64,000 nucleotides of DNA from Pseudomonas lijiangensis (GCF_018968705.1 NZ_CP076668.1:4103001-4167000); one strand, 5' to 3'; shown: positions 25,142 through 35,476, counted from the first letter of the stretch. Translations and numbers: made by a program. The notes: generated by a model from the sequence alone, not told the origin.

Positions 25142-25891
25142 TTACTTCTTGGCCTTGGCCGGAGCCGGTTCTTCTTCAGCTTCAGGTGCCGCAGCAGCCG
25201 GATCCTTGATGCCCAGCAGTTCCAGATCGAAGACCAGAACCGAGTTGGCAGGGATTGCAGGGCTCGGGCTCTGTGCGCCGTAAGCCAGGTCGCTAGGGAT
25301 GAAGAGTTTGATCTTCTCGCCAACGTGCATCAGTTGCAGGCCTTCGACCCAACCTGGAATCACGCCGCCGACAGGCAGATCGATCGGGCTGCCGCGCTCG
25401 ACGGAACTGTCGAACACCTTGCCGTCAGTCAACTTGCCTTCGTAATGAACAGTTACAACGTCAGTCGGCTTTGGCTGAGCGCCATCTGCCTTCTTGACAA
25501 TTTCATACTGCAGGCCGGAAGCAGTGGTGACAACACCCGGTTTCTTGCCGTTTTCTTCGAGGAATTTCTTGCCGGCTGCCGCCGACTCTTCGCTCAGCTT
25601 GGCCATACGCTCTTCGGCACGCTTCTGCAGCGCTGCGAAGGCTTCAACCAGCTCTTCGTCTTTCAGTTTCTGATCTTTCTTGCCAACGGCGTCTTCGATA
25701 CCCAGGGCCACAGCCTTGGAATCCAGATCGTCCATACCTTCCTGAGCCAGGCTTTTGCCCATGTTCAGACCAATACCATACGACGCTTTTTGTGCCGGGG
25801 TTTTCAGCTCTACAGTGCTGGCTTGCTTGTCACAACCTGCGAGTACCAGACCGACCAGGGCAATCGCCGCTGCCAACCGATGCTGTTTCAT
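25142..25891 (-). CDS. fklB: FKBP-type peptidyl-prolyl isomerase lipoprotein
   Basis: 249 residues from the ATG at 25891, preceded by AAGGA. An N-terminal lipoprotein signal ends in the lipobox 'LAGC' (~Cys20), so it is probably periplasm-facing and membrane-anchored. Residues ~30-115 are the FKBP N-terminal dimerisation helices ('KASYGIGLNMGKSLAQEG'), residues ~130-225 the isomerase domain ('VTVHYEGKLTDGKVFDSS', 'IPSDLAYG', 'LVFDLELLGI'), then an Ala/Glu/Pro/Lys-rich tail. It speeds prolyl isomerisation during envelope protein folding. The MIP/FkpA/FklB subfamily cannot be fixed by eye. Confidence 0.92.
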   Translation of the reverse strand: MKQHRLAAAIALVGLVLAGCDKQASTVELKTPAQKASYGIGLNMGKSLAQEGMDDLDSKAVALGIEDAVGKKDQKLKDEELVEAFAALQKRAEERMAKLSEESAAAGKKFLEENGKKPGVVTTASGLQYEIVKKADGAQPKPTDVVTVHYEGKLTDGKVFDSSVERGSPIDLPVGGVIPGWVEGLQLMHVGEKIKLFIPSDLAYGAQSPSPAIPANSVLVFDLELLGIKDPAAAAPEAEEEPAPAKAKK

Positions 25892-26050
25892 GCTAATTCC
25901 TTGTCCATGCGCCAATAGGGCAAACGAGTAAAGCCGCGAGCTTATCAGGCCGCCGCGATCAATGGCTACCGGCATGAGAGAGGCTAAAGCGCGATAAGTT
26001 CAGGTAAACAAAGGTTTTCTCTGGCTTACGACGCACTGTTCAGTTGCAGT

Positions 26051-27457
26051 TCAGCTTCCCGATCCAGACACGGACGGAGCAATGACCCCCACTTTCGGCC
26101 AGTTTCGACTGATCTGTATCACCCGCAGACGCCCTGCCTGAGCCACTTTGCGAACGAAATCGGACGACAATAGGGTCCCGGCGGCCAATTGCGCCTGTAT
26201 CGACCCGGTCCCCGAATACGTCCGCGAAACCTGCCTGAGCAACTGATATTCCTCGGCCGAACGACTCGGCGTGTACCCCAGCAAAGCCCCATCGGGAGAC
26301 GAGAAGTAAACCTCGGACATCGTGAAACCATAGCGAACCGGCACCAGTTTCGAGCGGCGTGCAGGTACGTGGCGATACTCGAACATACGATGCAGATCGT
26401 CCGGTTGAAAGAAGTTGCGGCCTTCCTGCCGGATCGCATTGGAAACAACGGTATCCGGAGAGAAATACATGCCGTCGATGCGATAGCCCTCAGGCAAGGG
26501 TGGCCGGTAATACTCATCGGGATGGAAGACCGAACAGGGCGCGTACACCATGCTGCCATCGCCAAGAACAGGCTCGGCCGCACGATACCGGCCCCGCCGA
26601 GGATCCATCAGCAAAAAGCCGATGGCCTGTGAATGAGCACGGGGGCCAATACGTCCATGCACGTAGCGTGCAGCCTCATCGGCACTGGAGAACTCAGGGC
26701 TCAGAAGCAACGGAGCCGGCGGCCAGACCCCATCGCAGATAACCGCAACCGGCATTTCAGGATAAGGTCGCCAGTCACTCGTCACCTTGCCGGGCCTGCC
26801 CCACAGACGACTGGTCACCACCACCTGCAGATCGCCAGCACTGGCCAGAAGCCGGACCACATCGCTGGGCATGAGGGTCTGGGCTCGTAACGCCCTGTAC
26901 ATCTCACTGAGTTCACACTGGTGAGGTCTGTCAGGAGGACCGGACACCCGGGCGAACAGTTTTTTTTCGGCACTGGAATGAGACAGGGTGTATTTGATCA
27001 GGGAACCGTCCGGCCCGGACAGGTAGGTGACGGAGCTGTAGGCATGATCATCGATCACTGCATAGATATCGGCGATGGACAAACTGTTGGGGTAGGTGTC
27101 CTTCTCACTCTCGGGCCAGACATCCAGGCCGGCAGCGAACGATGGATGGGAATGGTAGATCGCATAATCGCTATGCCCGACCGGATAAAAGACATACCCC
27201 TCCTTTTCATGACTTGGAAATACATCATTGGGATCGAACTGAAAGGTCTTGCCGGCCATCGGTTCGGTAGCGACGTATTTTCCATCGTCGCGCACAAGAA
27301 TAAAGCCGCCATACTCACGATCACGTCGGTTACCGATAACCTCATGAACATGACGCGCCACATCATCAGGATGATCGAAGGGTTCGCTGAGCGAAGGCAT
27401 GCGGGGATGAGAGGAATAAGCGACTGATCGCCGGGTTCGCCGTAGTCTTGGCTGCAT
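26051..27457 (-). CDS. Double-DUF4329 protein with one JAMM-like site
   Basis: 468 residues from the ATG at 27457, preceded by AAGGAG; no signal peptide. Two related domains lie in tandem. The first (~30-160) reads 'YGGFILVRDDGKYVATEP', then HSHP at 102-105 and SIAD at 127-130, then 'YLSGPDGSLIKY'; HxHP...SxxD is the metal-site pattern of JAMM-type hydrolases and DUF4329. The second (~250-420, 'IGFLLMDPRRGRYRAAEP', 'YFSSPDGALLGY') lacks the HSHP, so it is probably non-catalytic. DUF4329 is known mostly from the ends of Rhs or other polymorphic toxins; here it stands alone and doubled. It lies 94 bp downstream of ridA on the same strand. Effector, toxin or housekeeping hydrolase are all possible. 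Confidence 0.75.
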   Translation of the reverse strand: MQPRLRRTRRSVAYSSHPRMPSLSEPFDHPDDVARHVHEVIGNRRDREYGGFILVRDDGKYVATEPMAGKTFQFDPNDVFPSHEKEGYVFYPVGHSDYAIYHSHPSFAAGLDVWPESEKDTYPNSLSIADIYAVIDDHAYSSVTYLSGPDGSLIKYTLSHSSAEKKLFARVSGPPDRPHQCELSEMYRALRAQTLMPSDVVRLLASAGDLQVVVTSRLWGRPGKVTSDWRPYPEMPVAVICDGVWPPAPLLLSPEFSSADEAARYVHGRIGPRAHSQAIGFLLMDPRRGRYRAAEPVLGDGSMVYAPCSVFHPDEYYRPPLPEGYRIDGMYFSPDTVVSNAIRQEGRNFFQPDDLHRMFEYRHVPARRSKLVPVRYGFTMSEVYFSSPDGALLGYTPSRSAEEYQLLRQVSRTYSGTGSIQAQLAAGTLLSSDFVRKVAQAGRLRVIQISRNWPKVGVIAPSVSGSGS

Positions 27458-27523
27458 ATGAAGGCTCCTTGTGCCTGGCACTGAATGAGTGCGAAGCGTA
27501 AGGAGCTTTCAAGGCAGAACAGG

Positions 27524-27537
27524 CATATCCGGATATG
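27524..27537. promoter_or_regulatory. CATATCCGGATATG palindrome
   Basis: Perfect 14-bp palindrome 15 bp beyond the ridA stop and 67 bp upstream of the double-DUF4329 start, so it is placed as an operator for that gene. No bound factor is known to me. Confidence 0.35.
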
Positions 27538-27551
27538 ACATGGGGCAAGAA

Positions 27552-27986
27552 TTACGCCGTCCTGGCCGCGATCGCCTCGACCTCCACCAGAGCCCCCGGC
27601 AATGGCAGGGCTACGACTTGCAGCGCCGTGCGCGCCGGCTTGTTGGGCTGTTCGGCGGTGCCGAAGAATTGCGTATAACCGGCCTGCAATCCGGCGAAGT
27701 CCAGCTTGCCGCCGGTTTCTTCAGCGCCCACCAGAAACACCCGCAACTGCACGATATCGCCCAGATCCAGATCCTGTTGGCGCAGGATATTGCGTAGCTT
27801 GTTGAACACCGAAACGGTCTGGGTTTCGGTATTGCCGAACGCCGCAGGCGTACCTGCGGGAGCTTGCGGATCAGCCACATCCGGCAAGGTGCCGCTGACG
27901 AATACCAGGCTGGCCGATGCCGGAACGGTCACCGTCTGCGAGATGGGGAAATCACCGACACTGGTGCGTTTGATGAGGTCGCTCAT
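27552..27986 (-). CDS. RidA-family reactive imine deaminase
   Basis: 144 residues of the RidA/YjgF/UK114 family ('FVSGTLPD', 'QTVSVFNKLRNILRQQ', 'VQLRVFLV', 'PARTALQVVALPLPGALVEVEAIA'). The PARTA stretch with its Arg corresponds to the imino-acid-binding arginine of the family. Such proteins hydrolyse 2-imino acids made by amino-acid oxidases or PLP enzymes to keto acids and ammonia. It lies 24 bp after the flavin oxidase gene, so it probably clears the product of that enzyme. Confidence 0.92.
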   Translation of the reverse strand: MSDLIKRTSVGDFPISQTVTVPASASLVFVSGTLPDVADPQAPAGTPAAFGNTETQTVSVFNKLRNILRQQDLDLGDIVQLRVFLVGAEETGGKLDFAGLQAGYTQFFGTAEQPNKPARTALQVVALPLPGALVEVEAIAARTA

Positions 27987-28010
27987 GGTTGTATCTCCTT
28001 CAATGGATGG

Positions 28011-29594
28011 TCATAGCGCGCCGATGGCGGCCTTGTTTCGCTGTTCGATAACCCGTTCCCCCAGTTGCGCTACCACATGGCGCGCAGAGTTGGCTGCCGA
28101 TTCCTGCCAGATGCCGACCCCGCTTTGCACAAGCCCGTCGCCAGCGAAGTACACCCGGCCATGAGCCTCTTCCAGCAAGGCGCTGGCCTGGGCCGGAAAC
28201 AGTTCCCGTTGCAGCCATGGGCCTTCGCTGAACGGGATCTGCTCCCAGGACACCGCCAATGGATGGCGCAACTGTTGCGAGTAGCCCGGATGAAGTAATT
28301 CCACTGCTTCACGGGAGGTCGAGAACTGGGTATCGAGGGATTGGGTGCCGAAGGTGTCGGCGCCCTCGCCCGTGACATACCCGGCCACCAGCAGGCCCTC
28401 GCGGGTATTGAGGTCGTTGCTGGGATACCAGAGCAGTCGCGCCGGATGCTCGATCCAGGAAATCCCGCCATAGGTGCGGTACTCGCTTTCCCAGAATCGC
28501 GGCGACTGCCAGGCCACTTTGGTCGCGTGGGCGTTATGAGTGCTGAGCAACGCGGCCTTCACCGGATCACTGAAATCCGTGTCGAGCCTGGCCAGCAGCG
28601 GCAATGGCAAGGTGGACACCAGATAGTCGGCACGCACCACTTGCTCGCGGCCACTGTGTTTATCGTGATAAGTGACCGCCACGCCCTCTTCGAGCTGACG
28701 AATACGGCGCACCTGCGCGCCCAGTTGCACCTGATCGGTCAGGCGACTGTAGAAGGCATCGGTGATGCGATCCATGCCGCCCACCGGCTGAAACATCGTG
28801 GCCGAGAATTCGGGAAATTCGGAATGCAGTAACGCGCCCCACAACTCGGGATGCAGCAGTCGATCCAGCGTGACCGGCGCCACACTGCCCGGCAAAGCCC
28901 CCGGATGGCTGGGTGAATCCTGATGACCGGAGCGAATGCTGCCTTCATAGGCCAGTTCCTGAGACAGGTCGCCATACACCTGCAAAAACGCCAGCAGACG
29001 GGTACGCTCTTCGGCACTCAACACATCATCCAGTGCATCGCGCTGAACCGCCTTGGCCAGCAACCCGGACAGGTGCCCGCGAGCATCGTTGATTGCCTGC
29101 CCTACCGTGAAAGCAGGCCGTTCCAGATCAGGACGCACTTGCGCACCATGACTGGTGTTGACCAGCACTTCCAGCGGTACACCCAGCTCGCTGCAATAGT
29201 CGAGCAAGGTTCGATGCTGGCTCGGAATCCGTGCCGGGCCAGCATTGAAATACACACCCTGATCGAACTGCGCGGTTTGCGTACGGCCATCGAGGTAATC
29301 GACCCTGTCGCCATTGCGCAGGGTCCAGGTGCGGCCACCCACACGATCGCGAGCCTCCAGCACCTGCACCTTGAACCCGGCACGGGTCAGTTCCAGCGCC
29401 GTGACCAGCCCGGCAATCCCGGCACCGAGTACCAGCACACTGGCGCCCTGCCCCGTATCGGCTTTCAGTTTCAAGGGCTGTGGCCGCCGATGGGACGAAG
29501 GCCCCAGCCCCAGTGCTGCCAGCGCTCCTTTGACGGCTTGCTCGCCACCTACCGCTGCAATGCTCGAAAGCGCCTCACGTCGTGTCAGTCCCAT
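28011..29594 (-). CDS. FAD-dependent amine / amino-acid oxidase
   Basis: 527 residues from the ATG at 29594 (GGAGG eight bases upstream; an ATG two codons earlier is too close to it). The FAD-binding beta-alpha-beta motif '[17 protein letters not shown]' is at ~53-70 and '[13 protein letters not shown]' follows, placing it in the flavin monoamine/L-amino-acid oxidase superfamily. The C-terminal '[19 protein letters not shown]' is the usual second FAD contact. The N-terminus 'MGLTRREAL' has a twin arginine but the following stretch contains charges, so Tat export is doubtful. It is embedded between an amino-acid ABC binding protein and ridA, which suggests oxidative deamination of an imported amine or amino acid to an imine. 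Confidence 0.9.
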   Translation of the reverse strand: MGLTRREALSSIAAVGGEQAVKGALAALGLGPSSHRRPQPLKLKADTGQGASVLVLGAGIAGLVTALELTRAGFKVQVLEARDRVGGRTWTLRNGDRVDYLDGRTQTAQFDQGVYFNAGPARIPSQHRTLLDYCSELGVPLEVLVNTSHGAQVRPDLERPAFTVGQAINDARGHLSGLLAKAVQRDALDDVLSAEERTRLLAFLQVYGDLSQELAYEGSIRSGHQDSPSHPGALPGSVAPVTLDRLLHPELWGALLHSEFPEFSATMFQPVGGMDRITDAFYSRLTDQVQLGAQVRRIRQLEEGVAVTYHDKHSGREQVVRADYLVSTLPLPLLARLDTDFSDPVKAALLSTHNAHATKVAWQSPRFWESEYRTYGGISWIEHPARLLWYPSNDLNTREGLLVAGYVTGEGADTFGTQSLDTQFSTSREAVELLHPGYSQQLRHPLAVSWEQIPFSEGPWLQRELFPAQASALLEEAHGRVYFAGDGLVQSGVGIWQESAANSARHVVAQLGERVIEQRNKAAIGAL

Positions 29595-29616
29595 GTTCAT
29601 GTCCTCCCTGAATGAC

Positions 29617-30564
29617 TCAATCCGGCAAACCTGGCGGGTTGATTTCCGATTGATCGATACGCTCCACATCCAGCCCCCAGCGCTTGAGCACCTGATCATA
29701 TTGCCCGCCGGCAATCACACCCTGAAGCGCGGTATGGATCGGCTTGACCAGGCCGTTGTCCTTGCGCGTGGTCACTGCAATATCGGCGCGGCGCGGCCAG
29801 CCACCGTTGACGATGCCCACCAGACGGATGCCGTTGGTCAAGGCCTGGGAGTAGGCCGACAGCGCATTGGGGCCAAAGGTGGCATCGACCCGCCCGGACT
29901 GAACCGCCAGTTGCGCGGCCGCCACATCGTCGTAGTACTGCAGCAAGGCAGGCTTGATTCCGGCCTTCTCGTTTTCTTCGTTCCAGGCCAGCAGGACTTT
30001 TTCCTGATTGGTGCCGGAGCCGACGATGATCTTCAACCCGGCAATATCGCTGGCCTGCTTGATGGAGGTGATCTTGCTGTTCGCCTTCACATAGAAGCCC
30101 AGCACGTCCTGTCGATAGGTGGCGAAATCGAAACGTTTCTTGCGCGCTTCGGTGACCGTCACGTTGCTGATGACCGCATCGTATTTGCCCGAGCTGACAC
30201 CCAGCGGCCAGTCCTCCCAACTGGCCTGTACCACATTGAGTTCCAGGCCAAGACTGTCGGCCACCAGTTGCGCAGTGTCGGCTTCACTGCCGATGGTGGT
30301 CTTGTCATCGGAAGCCAGCAGCGCCAAAGGTGGCCCGGCAGTCCCGGAGACGGCAACCGTGAACTTGCCCGGCTGGGCGAACTTGAAGCCCTGAGGAATC
30401 TGCGCGATGGCTTCCTCATTGCGCGGTGCACGAATGCGCTGCTGATCAGGGCTCAGGTTGACCTTCTGCACGGTCGACGGCGTGGTACTTTCGGCAGCTA
30501 TCACAGGTTGAGCCAGCCCGATGGCCAGGGTCAGCAGCGCCAGACGCGCGGTATTTGCAAGCAT
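29617..30564 (-). CDS. ABC transporter substrate-binding protein, amino-acid type
   Basis: 315 residues from the ATG at 30564 (AAGGAG eight bases upstream). Sec signal peptide ends near 'AQPVIAA' (~25). The rest is an SBP family 3 fold ('[20 protein letters not shown]', '[22 protein letters not shown]', 'GTNQEKVL', '[11 protein letters not shown]'). Periplasmic receptor delivering a polar amino acid or a related amine to the permease and ATPase encoded just upstream. The extended segment before the SBP core (~25-65) is unusual in length. Confidence 0.92.
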   Translation of the reverse strand: MLANTARLALLTLAIGLAQPVIAAESTTPSTVQKVNLSPDQQRIRAPRNEEAIAQIPQGFKFAQPGKFTVAVSGTAGPPLALLASDDKTTIGSEADTAQLVADSLGLELNVVQASWEDWPLGVSSGKYDAVISNVTVTEARKKRFDFATYRQDVLGFYVKANSKITSIKQASDIAGLKIIVGSGTNQEKVLLAWNEENEKAGIKPALLQYYDDVAAAQLAVQSGRVDATFGPNALSAYSQALTNGIRLVGIVNGGWPRRADIAVTTRKDNGLVKPIHTALQGVIAGGQYDQVLKRWGLDVERIDQSEINPPGLPD

Positions 30565-30593
30565 GGGAGTCACTCCTTTAACACTCGAAACGC

Positions 30594-31379
30594 TCACAAC
30601 ACCTTGCCCAGAAAGGCGATGGTGCGAGGATGGCGGGGTTGGCGAAATATCTGTTCGGGAGGACCTTGCTCGATCAACCGGCCTTCGCAGAGAAACACCA
30701 CGTGGTCGGCCACTTCTTTGGCAAAGCCGATTTCGTGGGTCACGACCACCAGAGTCACGCCCAGTCGGGTCAGGCCCTTGATAACGTCCAGCACCTCGCC
30801 CACCAGTTCCGGGTCCAGCGCGGAAGTCGGCTCGTCGAACAGCAGCACTTTGGGATCGAGCGCCAGGGCGCGGGCAATGGCCACCCGCTGTTGCTGCCCT
30901 CCGGAAAGTTGCCGTGGGTAGGCGTCGGCCTTGTCTTGCAGGCCCACCTTGCCCAGCAGTTCAAGCGCTCTTTCACGGGCCTCGGTCTTGCTCCAGCGCT
31001 TGTGGGCCAGAGGGGCTTCGGCGATGTTTTCCCAGGCCGTCAGGTGCGGGAACAGGTTGAAGTTCTGGAACACGAAACCCACGTCGATGCGACGCTTGAG
31101 GATCTCGCTTTCCTTGAGCTCATAGAGCAGGTTGCCCTGGCGGCGATAGCCGACATATTCACCGTCGATGGTGATGTGCCCGCTGTCGATTTTCTCCAAG
31201 TGATTGATGGTCCTGAGCAGGGTCGACTTGCCGGAACCGGAAGGCCCGAGAATGACCGTGACCTTGCCCGGCTCGATGGTCAGGTCGATGTTGCGCAGCA
31301 CCTCCTGATTACCGAAACGCTTGCCCACGTTCTGGATCTGGATGCGCCCGGCGCGCACCGCCATTGCCGACTCAGCCAT
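30594..31379 (-). CDS. Polar amino-acid ABC transporter ATP-binding protein
   Basis: 261 residues from the ATG at 31379, which overlaps the permease stop by 8 bases; GGAGAAG precedes it. Walker A '[10 protein letters not shown]', signature '[16 protein letters not shown]' and Walker B '[14 protein letters not shown]' are intact, followed by the H-loop '[16 protein letters not shown]'. GlnQ/HisP-type subfamily. Energises uptake at the inner membrane. Confidence 0.95.
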   Translation of the reverse strand: MAESAMAVRAGRIQIQNVGKRFGNQEVLRNIDLTIEPGKVTVILGPSGSGKSTLLRTINHLEKIDSGHITIDGEYVGYRRQGNLLYELKESEILKRRIDVGFVFQNFNLFPHLTAWENIAEAPLAHKRWSKTEARERALELLGKVGLQDKADAYPRQLSGGQQQRVAIARALALDPKVLLFDEPTSALDPELVGEVLDVIKGLTRLGVTLVVVTHEIGFAKEVADHVVFLCEGRLIEQGPPEQIFRQPRHPRTIAFLGKVL

Positions 31380-32340
31380 GGGTCTTCTCCTTGAACCAGT
31401 GGCGCAGACGTTGCAAGGGCGTCGGCGGCAGAACACGCGCCGTGCCACGGGCAAAATGGCGCTCGATGTAATACTGGGCACAAGTCAGCAAGGTGGTGAT
31501 GATCAGGTACCAGACCGTGGCGACGATCAGCAGCGGAATCACCGCCTGGGTGCGGTTGTAGATGACCTGCACGGTGTAGAACAGGTCCGGCAGCGCCAGC
31601 ACGTAAACGATGGCAGTGCCCTTGACCAGTCCGATGATTTCGTTGAACCCCGAAGGCAGGATCGAACGCAGAGCCTGAGGCAGGATGATGCGGAAAATCC
31701 GCCGCTGTGCCGGCAGTCCCAGCGCAGCCGCTGCTTCATGTTGGCCGTTGTCGACGCTGATGATGCCGCCACGAATGATCTCTGCGGTATAGGCCGCCTG
31801 CATCAGGCTCAGGCCCAACACCGCCACGGTGAACTGGCTCAACACGTCGACGGTAGACCACTCGGCCAGCACGATCCCGGTGAACGGCACGCCCAGCACG
31901 ATGTGATCATAGAGGTAGGCAAAGTTGTAGAGGATGATCAATACCAGCAGCGCTGGCATGGAACGGAAAAACCAGATGTAGCCCCAGGCCAGCGATGCCA
32001 GCAACGGCGACTTCGACAGGCGCGCCAGTGCCAGCACCGTACCCAGCAACACACTGAACACCGTGCTCAATACCGTGAGAAGTAAGGTCTGCCCCAACCC
32101 GCGCAATACCGAGGGCGAGAAGAACCATTTGGCGAACACATCCCACTCCCAGCGCGGGTTGGTGGCCAGCGAATGGACAATCCCCAGCAGCACCAGTGCT
32201 GCAAAAACAGACCCCACCCAACGCCAGGGATGACGGGCCGGAACCACCTGCAAAGTCCCGACAGGAACCGCTGCCTGAGCATCGGATACCTTGTAGTGAG
32301 TCCCCTCTCGGAGGTCGAACGGTTTGGCGACAATGGGCAT
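31372..32340 (-). CDS. Polar amino-acid ABC transporter permease
   Basis: 322 residues from the ATG at 32340 (AGGA eight bases upstream); an in-frame extension to 32424 lacks a ribosome site. A ~60-residue cytosolic N-terminal region, then about five or six membrane helices with the HisM-type '[20 protein letters not shown]' opening and the ATPase-contact EAA loop '[24 protein letters not shown]'. One permease gene only, so it probably works as a homodimer. Confidence 0.92.
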   Translation of the reverse strand: MPIVAKPFDLREGTHYKVSDAQAAVPVGTLQVVPARHPWRWVGSVFAALVLLGIVHSLATNPRWEWDVFAKWFFSPSVLRGLGQTLLLTVLSTVFSVLLGTVLALARLSKSPLLASLAWGYIWFFRSMPALLVLIILYNFAYLYDHIVLGVPFTGIVLAEWSTVDVLSQFTVAVLGLSLMQAAYTAEIIRGGIISVDNGQHEAAAALGLPAQRRIFRIILPQALRSILPSGFNEIIGLVKGTAIVYVLALPDLFYTVQVIYNRTQAVIPLLIVATVWYLIITTLLTCAQYYIERHFARGTARVLPPTPLQRLRHWFKEKTHG

Positions 32341-32420
32341 CTCGGGTTCCTCGCACGCAATCACACGTGATCGTGTTTCATTGATGTCGAACAGCAGGGG
32401 CGCGGTGACGGTGCGCCCGT

Positions 32421-34868
32421 TCAAAAGGCATACGTCAGGCGGGTGTAGTAGTAACCACCGGTAAATCCGAAGGGTGAGTAAGTGCCGTAGCTACTGGTCA
32501 TGGTGTTGCTGGGGATGCCCTGTTTCTTGGGGTAGACGTCGAACAGGTTCTTGGCACCCACGGCGATGTTCAGGTCTTTGGTGAGGTTGTAGCCGACGTC
32601 CAGATCGGTGATCCATTTGGCCGCGTAGATACGATCCAGAGAGCGGTCGCCGGAATCATTGACCTCCTTGTAGGAGCCGTAGCGGGTCAGGGCCAGGTTG
32701 ATAGTGAACCTGTCGATGCTCCAGTCGCCGCCCAGAATCAGCTTGGTCTTGGGCTGAATACCGGTAATGACATTGCGGGCTTCACGATCCATCAGGTCAT
32801 AGGAAGTACCGAGAATGGTGGTGGAGGCCTTGTAGCTGAGGATTTCGGTCTGGTTCCAGTTGAACGCCGCAGTCCACTTCACCGAACCGAACGCGCCCAG
32901 GTCCTGGCTGTAGTTACCGACCACGTCCACGCCTTTGGTCCGGGTATCGGCACCATTGATGAAGTACTGGCCACCCGAGGTCGAGTTGACGCCGTTGTCC
33001 TGCAGCACCTGGGTGACCTCATTGCCCAGCAGCGTGCCGGTCAGGGTGATACGGTCACGAATGTTGATCACATAGGCATCGGTGGTGAGGCTCAGACGCT
33101 CGGTCGGCGTCAGGGTGAAGCCCAGGCTGAAGTTGGTGGAGCGCTCAGGCTTGAGGTCTTCGGCACCCAGGGCTCGAGCCGCATCCGAGGCGACCGGCAG
33201 CACACCAAAGTTGATGGACTGGTAGACGCCATTCACCACGCCATAGGTGGTCGAGCGGGCACTAAACAGACTGTTGGCCAGCGAGGGCGCACGGAAACCG
33301 TTGCTCACGGTCGCCCGCACAGCGAACTCGGGGGTGAAGTCATAACGGGTGGTCAGCTTGCCGCTGCGGGTCGCGCCCACGCCCTGGTTGTAGTGCTCAT
33401 AGCGCAGCGCCGTGCCCAGGTACCACTGCGGCAACGGGTTGAAACCTGCATCGACATAACTGGCGACGCTGTTGCGGGTGGCGCTGCTGGCTTCGTCGGG
33501 AGAAATACCGTTGGTGACCTGCGCGCCGGAAGAAGCGCAGTTGCCCGGCGCGACACAATATCCACCATTGGCATAGGAAGCCCAGTCACCTTCCTGGACC
33601 TCATACCCGTCACGGCGATGCTCGAATCCGTAAGACAGATCCAGAGGTTTTTGCAGGCCGACATCGAAGCCGCGCTTGAAGTCCAGATTGGTCGTCAGCT
33701 CGGTGGCAATCCAGGTGCCAGAAGTGAAATGGTTGGGGGTTGCCTCGCCCAGTGAAGGGTTCTGGTTACGCTCGGTGCCCTGCTCGGCTTCGTTGCGTCC
33801 ATAAGTGGAAGACAGGTCCCAGTCCCACTCGCCGACCTGACCCTTGGCACCGAACGCCGCCTGGAAATCCTCCTCGTCGATGTACCAGATCGGCACATAA
33901 CCGGCCGGGTATCCGTTGGGGCCGGTGGTAATGGTGTTGGTGATGGTCGGCAGACGAAAGTTCTGGCCCTGCTCGGCCTTGCGCCGTGAATACGTGGTGA
34001 ACGAGTAAAGGCTGAGGTCGTCGCTGACCGGCAGTTCCGCGTTGTAGCCCAGGGTCAGCAGGTTGATCTTCGGTGTACCGTAGCCGCCATAGGTGGACTT
34101 GCCCGCCCGATCCAGCGCCTGCTCGTAGGTGTAGCCGTTGGCACTGGCCTTGTTGTCATCGTTCTGGCTGCGGGCATCGAGCGCCAACTGCACGATGCCG
34201 CCATCGCCAATCTCGAACCCCTTGTTCAGGCTCTGCTGAACCGTCTGCTTCTTGCCGTCATACCCAATGCCCGCGTTGGTCACGGACGTGCCGCTGGTAT
34301 CGGCCTTGAGGATGATATTGATCACCCCGGCGATGGCGTCGGAACCGTATTGAGCGGCAGCCCCGTCGCGCAGCACTTCGACATGATCGATAGCGCTGAT
34401 GGGAATGAAATCCAGATCGGCAGGAGCCGCGCCGGTATTGATACCGTTGATGTTGAGGGTTGCGCTGGTGTGGCGACGCTTGCCATTGACCAGCACCAGC
34501 ACTTCGGCGGCACTGAGGCCACGCAGGTTCGGCGCACGGGCCATGCCGCTGGCGTCCCAGCCGGTTTTTTCCGGCAGGGTCAGGGATGGAATCACCGCAC
34601 TCAAGGCTTCCATCAGACCGGGCTTGCCGGTGCTTTGCAATTGCCTGGCACTGACCACATCGATCGGCACCGGGCTGCTGGTGACCGTGCGCTGCTCGGC
34701 GCCTCGGTTACCGGTCACCACCACGGTAGAAAGGGTATCGCCACTCTTCGACGCAGCTTCCTGCGCCTGAACCGTGCTGGCCAGCAGCATACCTCCCACG
34801 GCCAGAGCCAATGGATTCAGACCCATGGCGCGCCTTGGCCCATGAACATCCTGTAAGACTCTCTGCAC
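32421..34868 (-). CDS. TonB-dependent outer-membrane receptor
   Basis: About 815 residues taken from a GTG at 34868 (GGAG five bases upstream); the ATG at 34826 is an alternative and would shorten the signal peptide's basic part. Signal ends 'ASTVQAQ'. A TonB-box-like 'DTLSTVVVTG' is followed by the plug (~residues 35-155, 'VLVLVNGKRRHTSATLNING', 'EVLRDGAAAQYGSDAIAGVINI') and a 22-strand-type barrel ending in 'RLTYAF'. It is the first gene of a minus-strand operon with an amino-acid ABC importer, flavin oxidase and RidA, so the ligand may be an amino-containing compound too large or scarce for porins. No FecA-type N-terminal signalling domain is seen. Confidence 0.93.
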   Translation of the reverse strand: MQRVLQDVHGPRRAMGLNPLALAVGGMLLASTVQAQEAASKSGDTLSTVVVTGNRGAEQRTVTSSPVPIDVVSARQLQSTGKPGLMEALSAVIPSLTLPEKTGWDASGMARAPNLRGLSAAEVLVLVNGKRRHTSATLNINGINTGAAPADLDFIPISAIDHVEVLRDGAAAQYGSDAIAGVINIILKADTSGTSVTNAGIGYDGKKQTVQQSLNKGFEIGDGGIVQLALDARSQNDDNKASANGYTYEQALDRAGKSTYGGYGTPKINLLTLGYNAELPVSDDLSLYSFTTYSRRKAEQGQNFRLPTITNTITTGPNGYPAGYVPIWYIDEEDFQAAFGAKGQVGEWDWDLSSTYGRNEAEQGTERNQNPSLGEATPNHFTSGTWIATELTTNLDFKRGFDVGLQKPLDLSYGFEHRRDGYEVQEGDWASYANGGYCVAPGNCASSGAQVTNGISPDEASSATRNSVASYVDAGFNPLPQWYLGTALRYEHYNQGVGATRSGKLTTRYDFTPEFAVRATVSNGFRAPSLANSLFSARSTTYGVVNGVYQSINFGVLPVASDAARALGAEDLKPERSTNFSLGFTLTPTERLSLTTDAYVINIRDRITLTGTLLGNEVTQVLQDNGVNSTSGGQYFINGADTRTKGVDVVGNYSQDLGAFGSVKWTAAFNWNQTEILSYKASTTILGTSYDLMDREARNVITGIQPKTKLILGGDWSIDRFTINLALTRYGSYKEVNDSGDRSLDRIYAAKWITDLDVGYNLTKDLNIAVGAKNLFDVYPKKQGIPSNTMTSSYGTYSPFGFTGGYYYTRLTYAF

Positions 34869-35402
34869 ATCCACTCCAAAGGGCCGCCATTGCAGCCCGC
34901 TCATCCAGATTGCGCGGTCGGGCACTCACGCCGTCATCGAGACAGCGCGAAGTGCATTTATGGGTTGATGCCTGCATCCGGCCCCGACGCCTGAAAACAG
35001 CCGGGACAAAACGAAAGCTAACGGTGCGCAGCCGGACGAGCGGGTGGCTGGAATACTGCAGAGCGCCTGTCAGCGACAGGGCGAGAGAAACCCGGATAAC
35101 GGGATTGAGCTGGCAACATACATCGAACTCCCTTCCAACGATCCTGCAACAGGGGTCAGTGGTGGATCACCCTGGCATGCCTTGCAAACCCAGGCTCCTG
35201 GCCTGTTTGCGCGATGGCATGCGCGCAGAACCTTGATCACGATTGGTACCATCCGAGGTGAGGGGTAGGCTGTCGAAACCAAACATAACGGAATCAATGG
35301 CGTAGAAAAACTTCTATTTCGCTATAAGCTAATATGATAAATATTGATTTATACAAAGACACTTAATCCAAAAAATGAATATAAGCAGAGAAATCTGGAG
35401 TG

Positions 35403-35476
35403 GGAGCGAATTCATTCGCGAAGGAAGCAAAGAAAATGCATCGCCTGGAATACCGTCTCGCGAATGAATTCGCTCC
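35403..35476. repeat. REPIN type 3
   Basis: Two complementary 19-bp arms (35403-35421 and 35458-35476) containing the small palindrome GCGAATTCATTCGC, separated by 36 bp. The sequence differs from types 1 and 2 in this window; half of a similar unit lies at 45652-45677. Confidence 0.85.

Noticed and set aside
25043..25918. 291-codon plus-strand open frame opposite the FKBP gene
   Set aside because: Covers the FKBP gene and its terminator on the opposite strand; no ribosome site or domain.
29314..30921. 535-codon plus-strand open frame across the oxidase, binding-protein and ATPase genes
   Set aside because: It spans three well-supported minus-strand genes and has no recognisable domain; a GC-rich shadow.
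34811..35268. Plus-strand open frames upstream of the TonB receptor
   Set aside because: Overlap the receptor start and leader, no ribosome sites, no similarity recognised; treated as non-coding leader.
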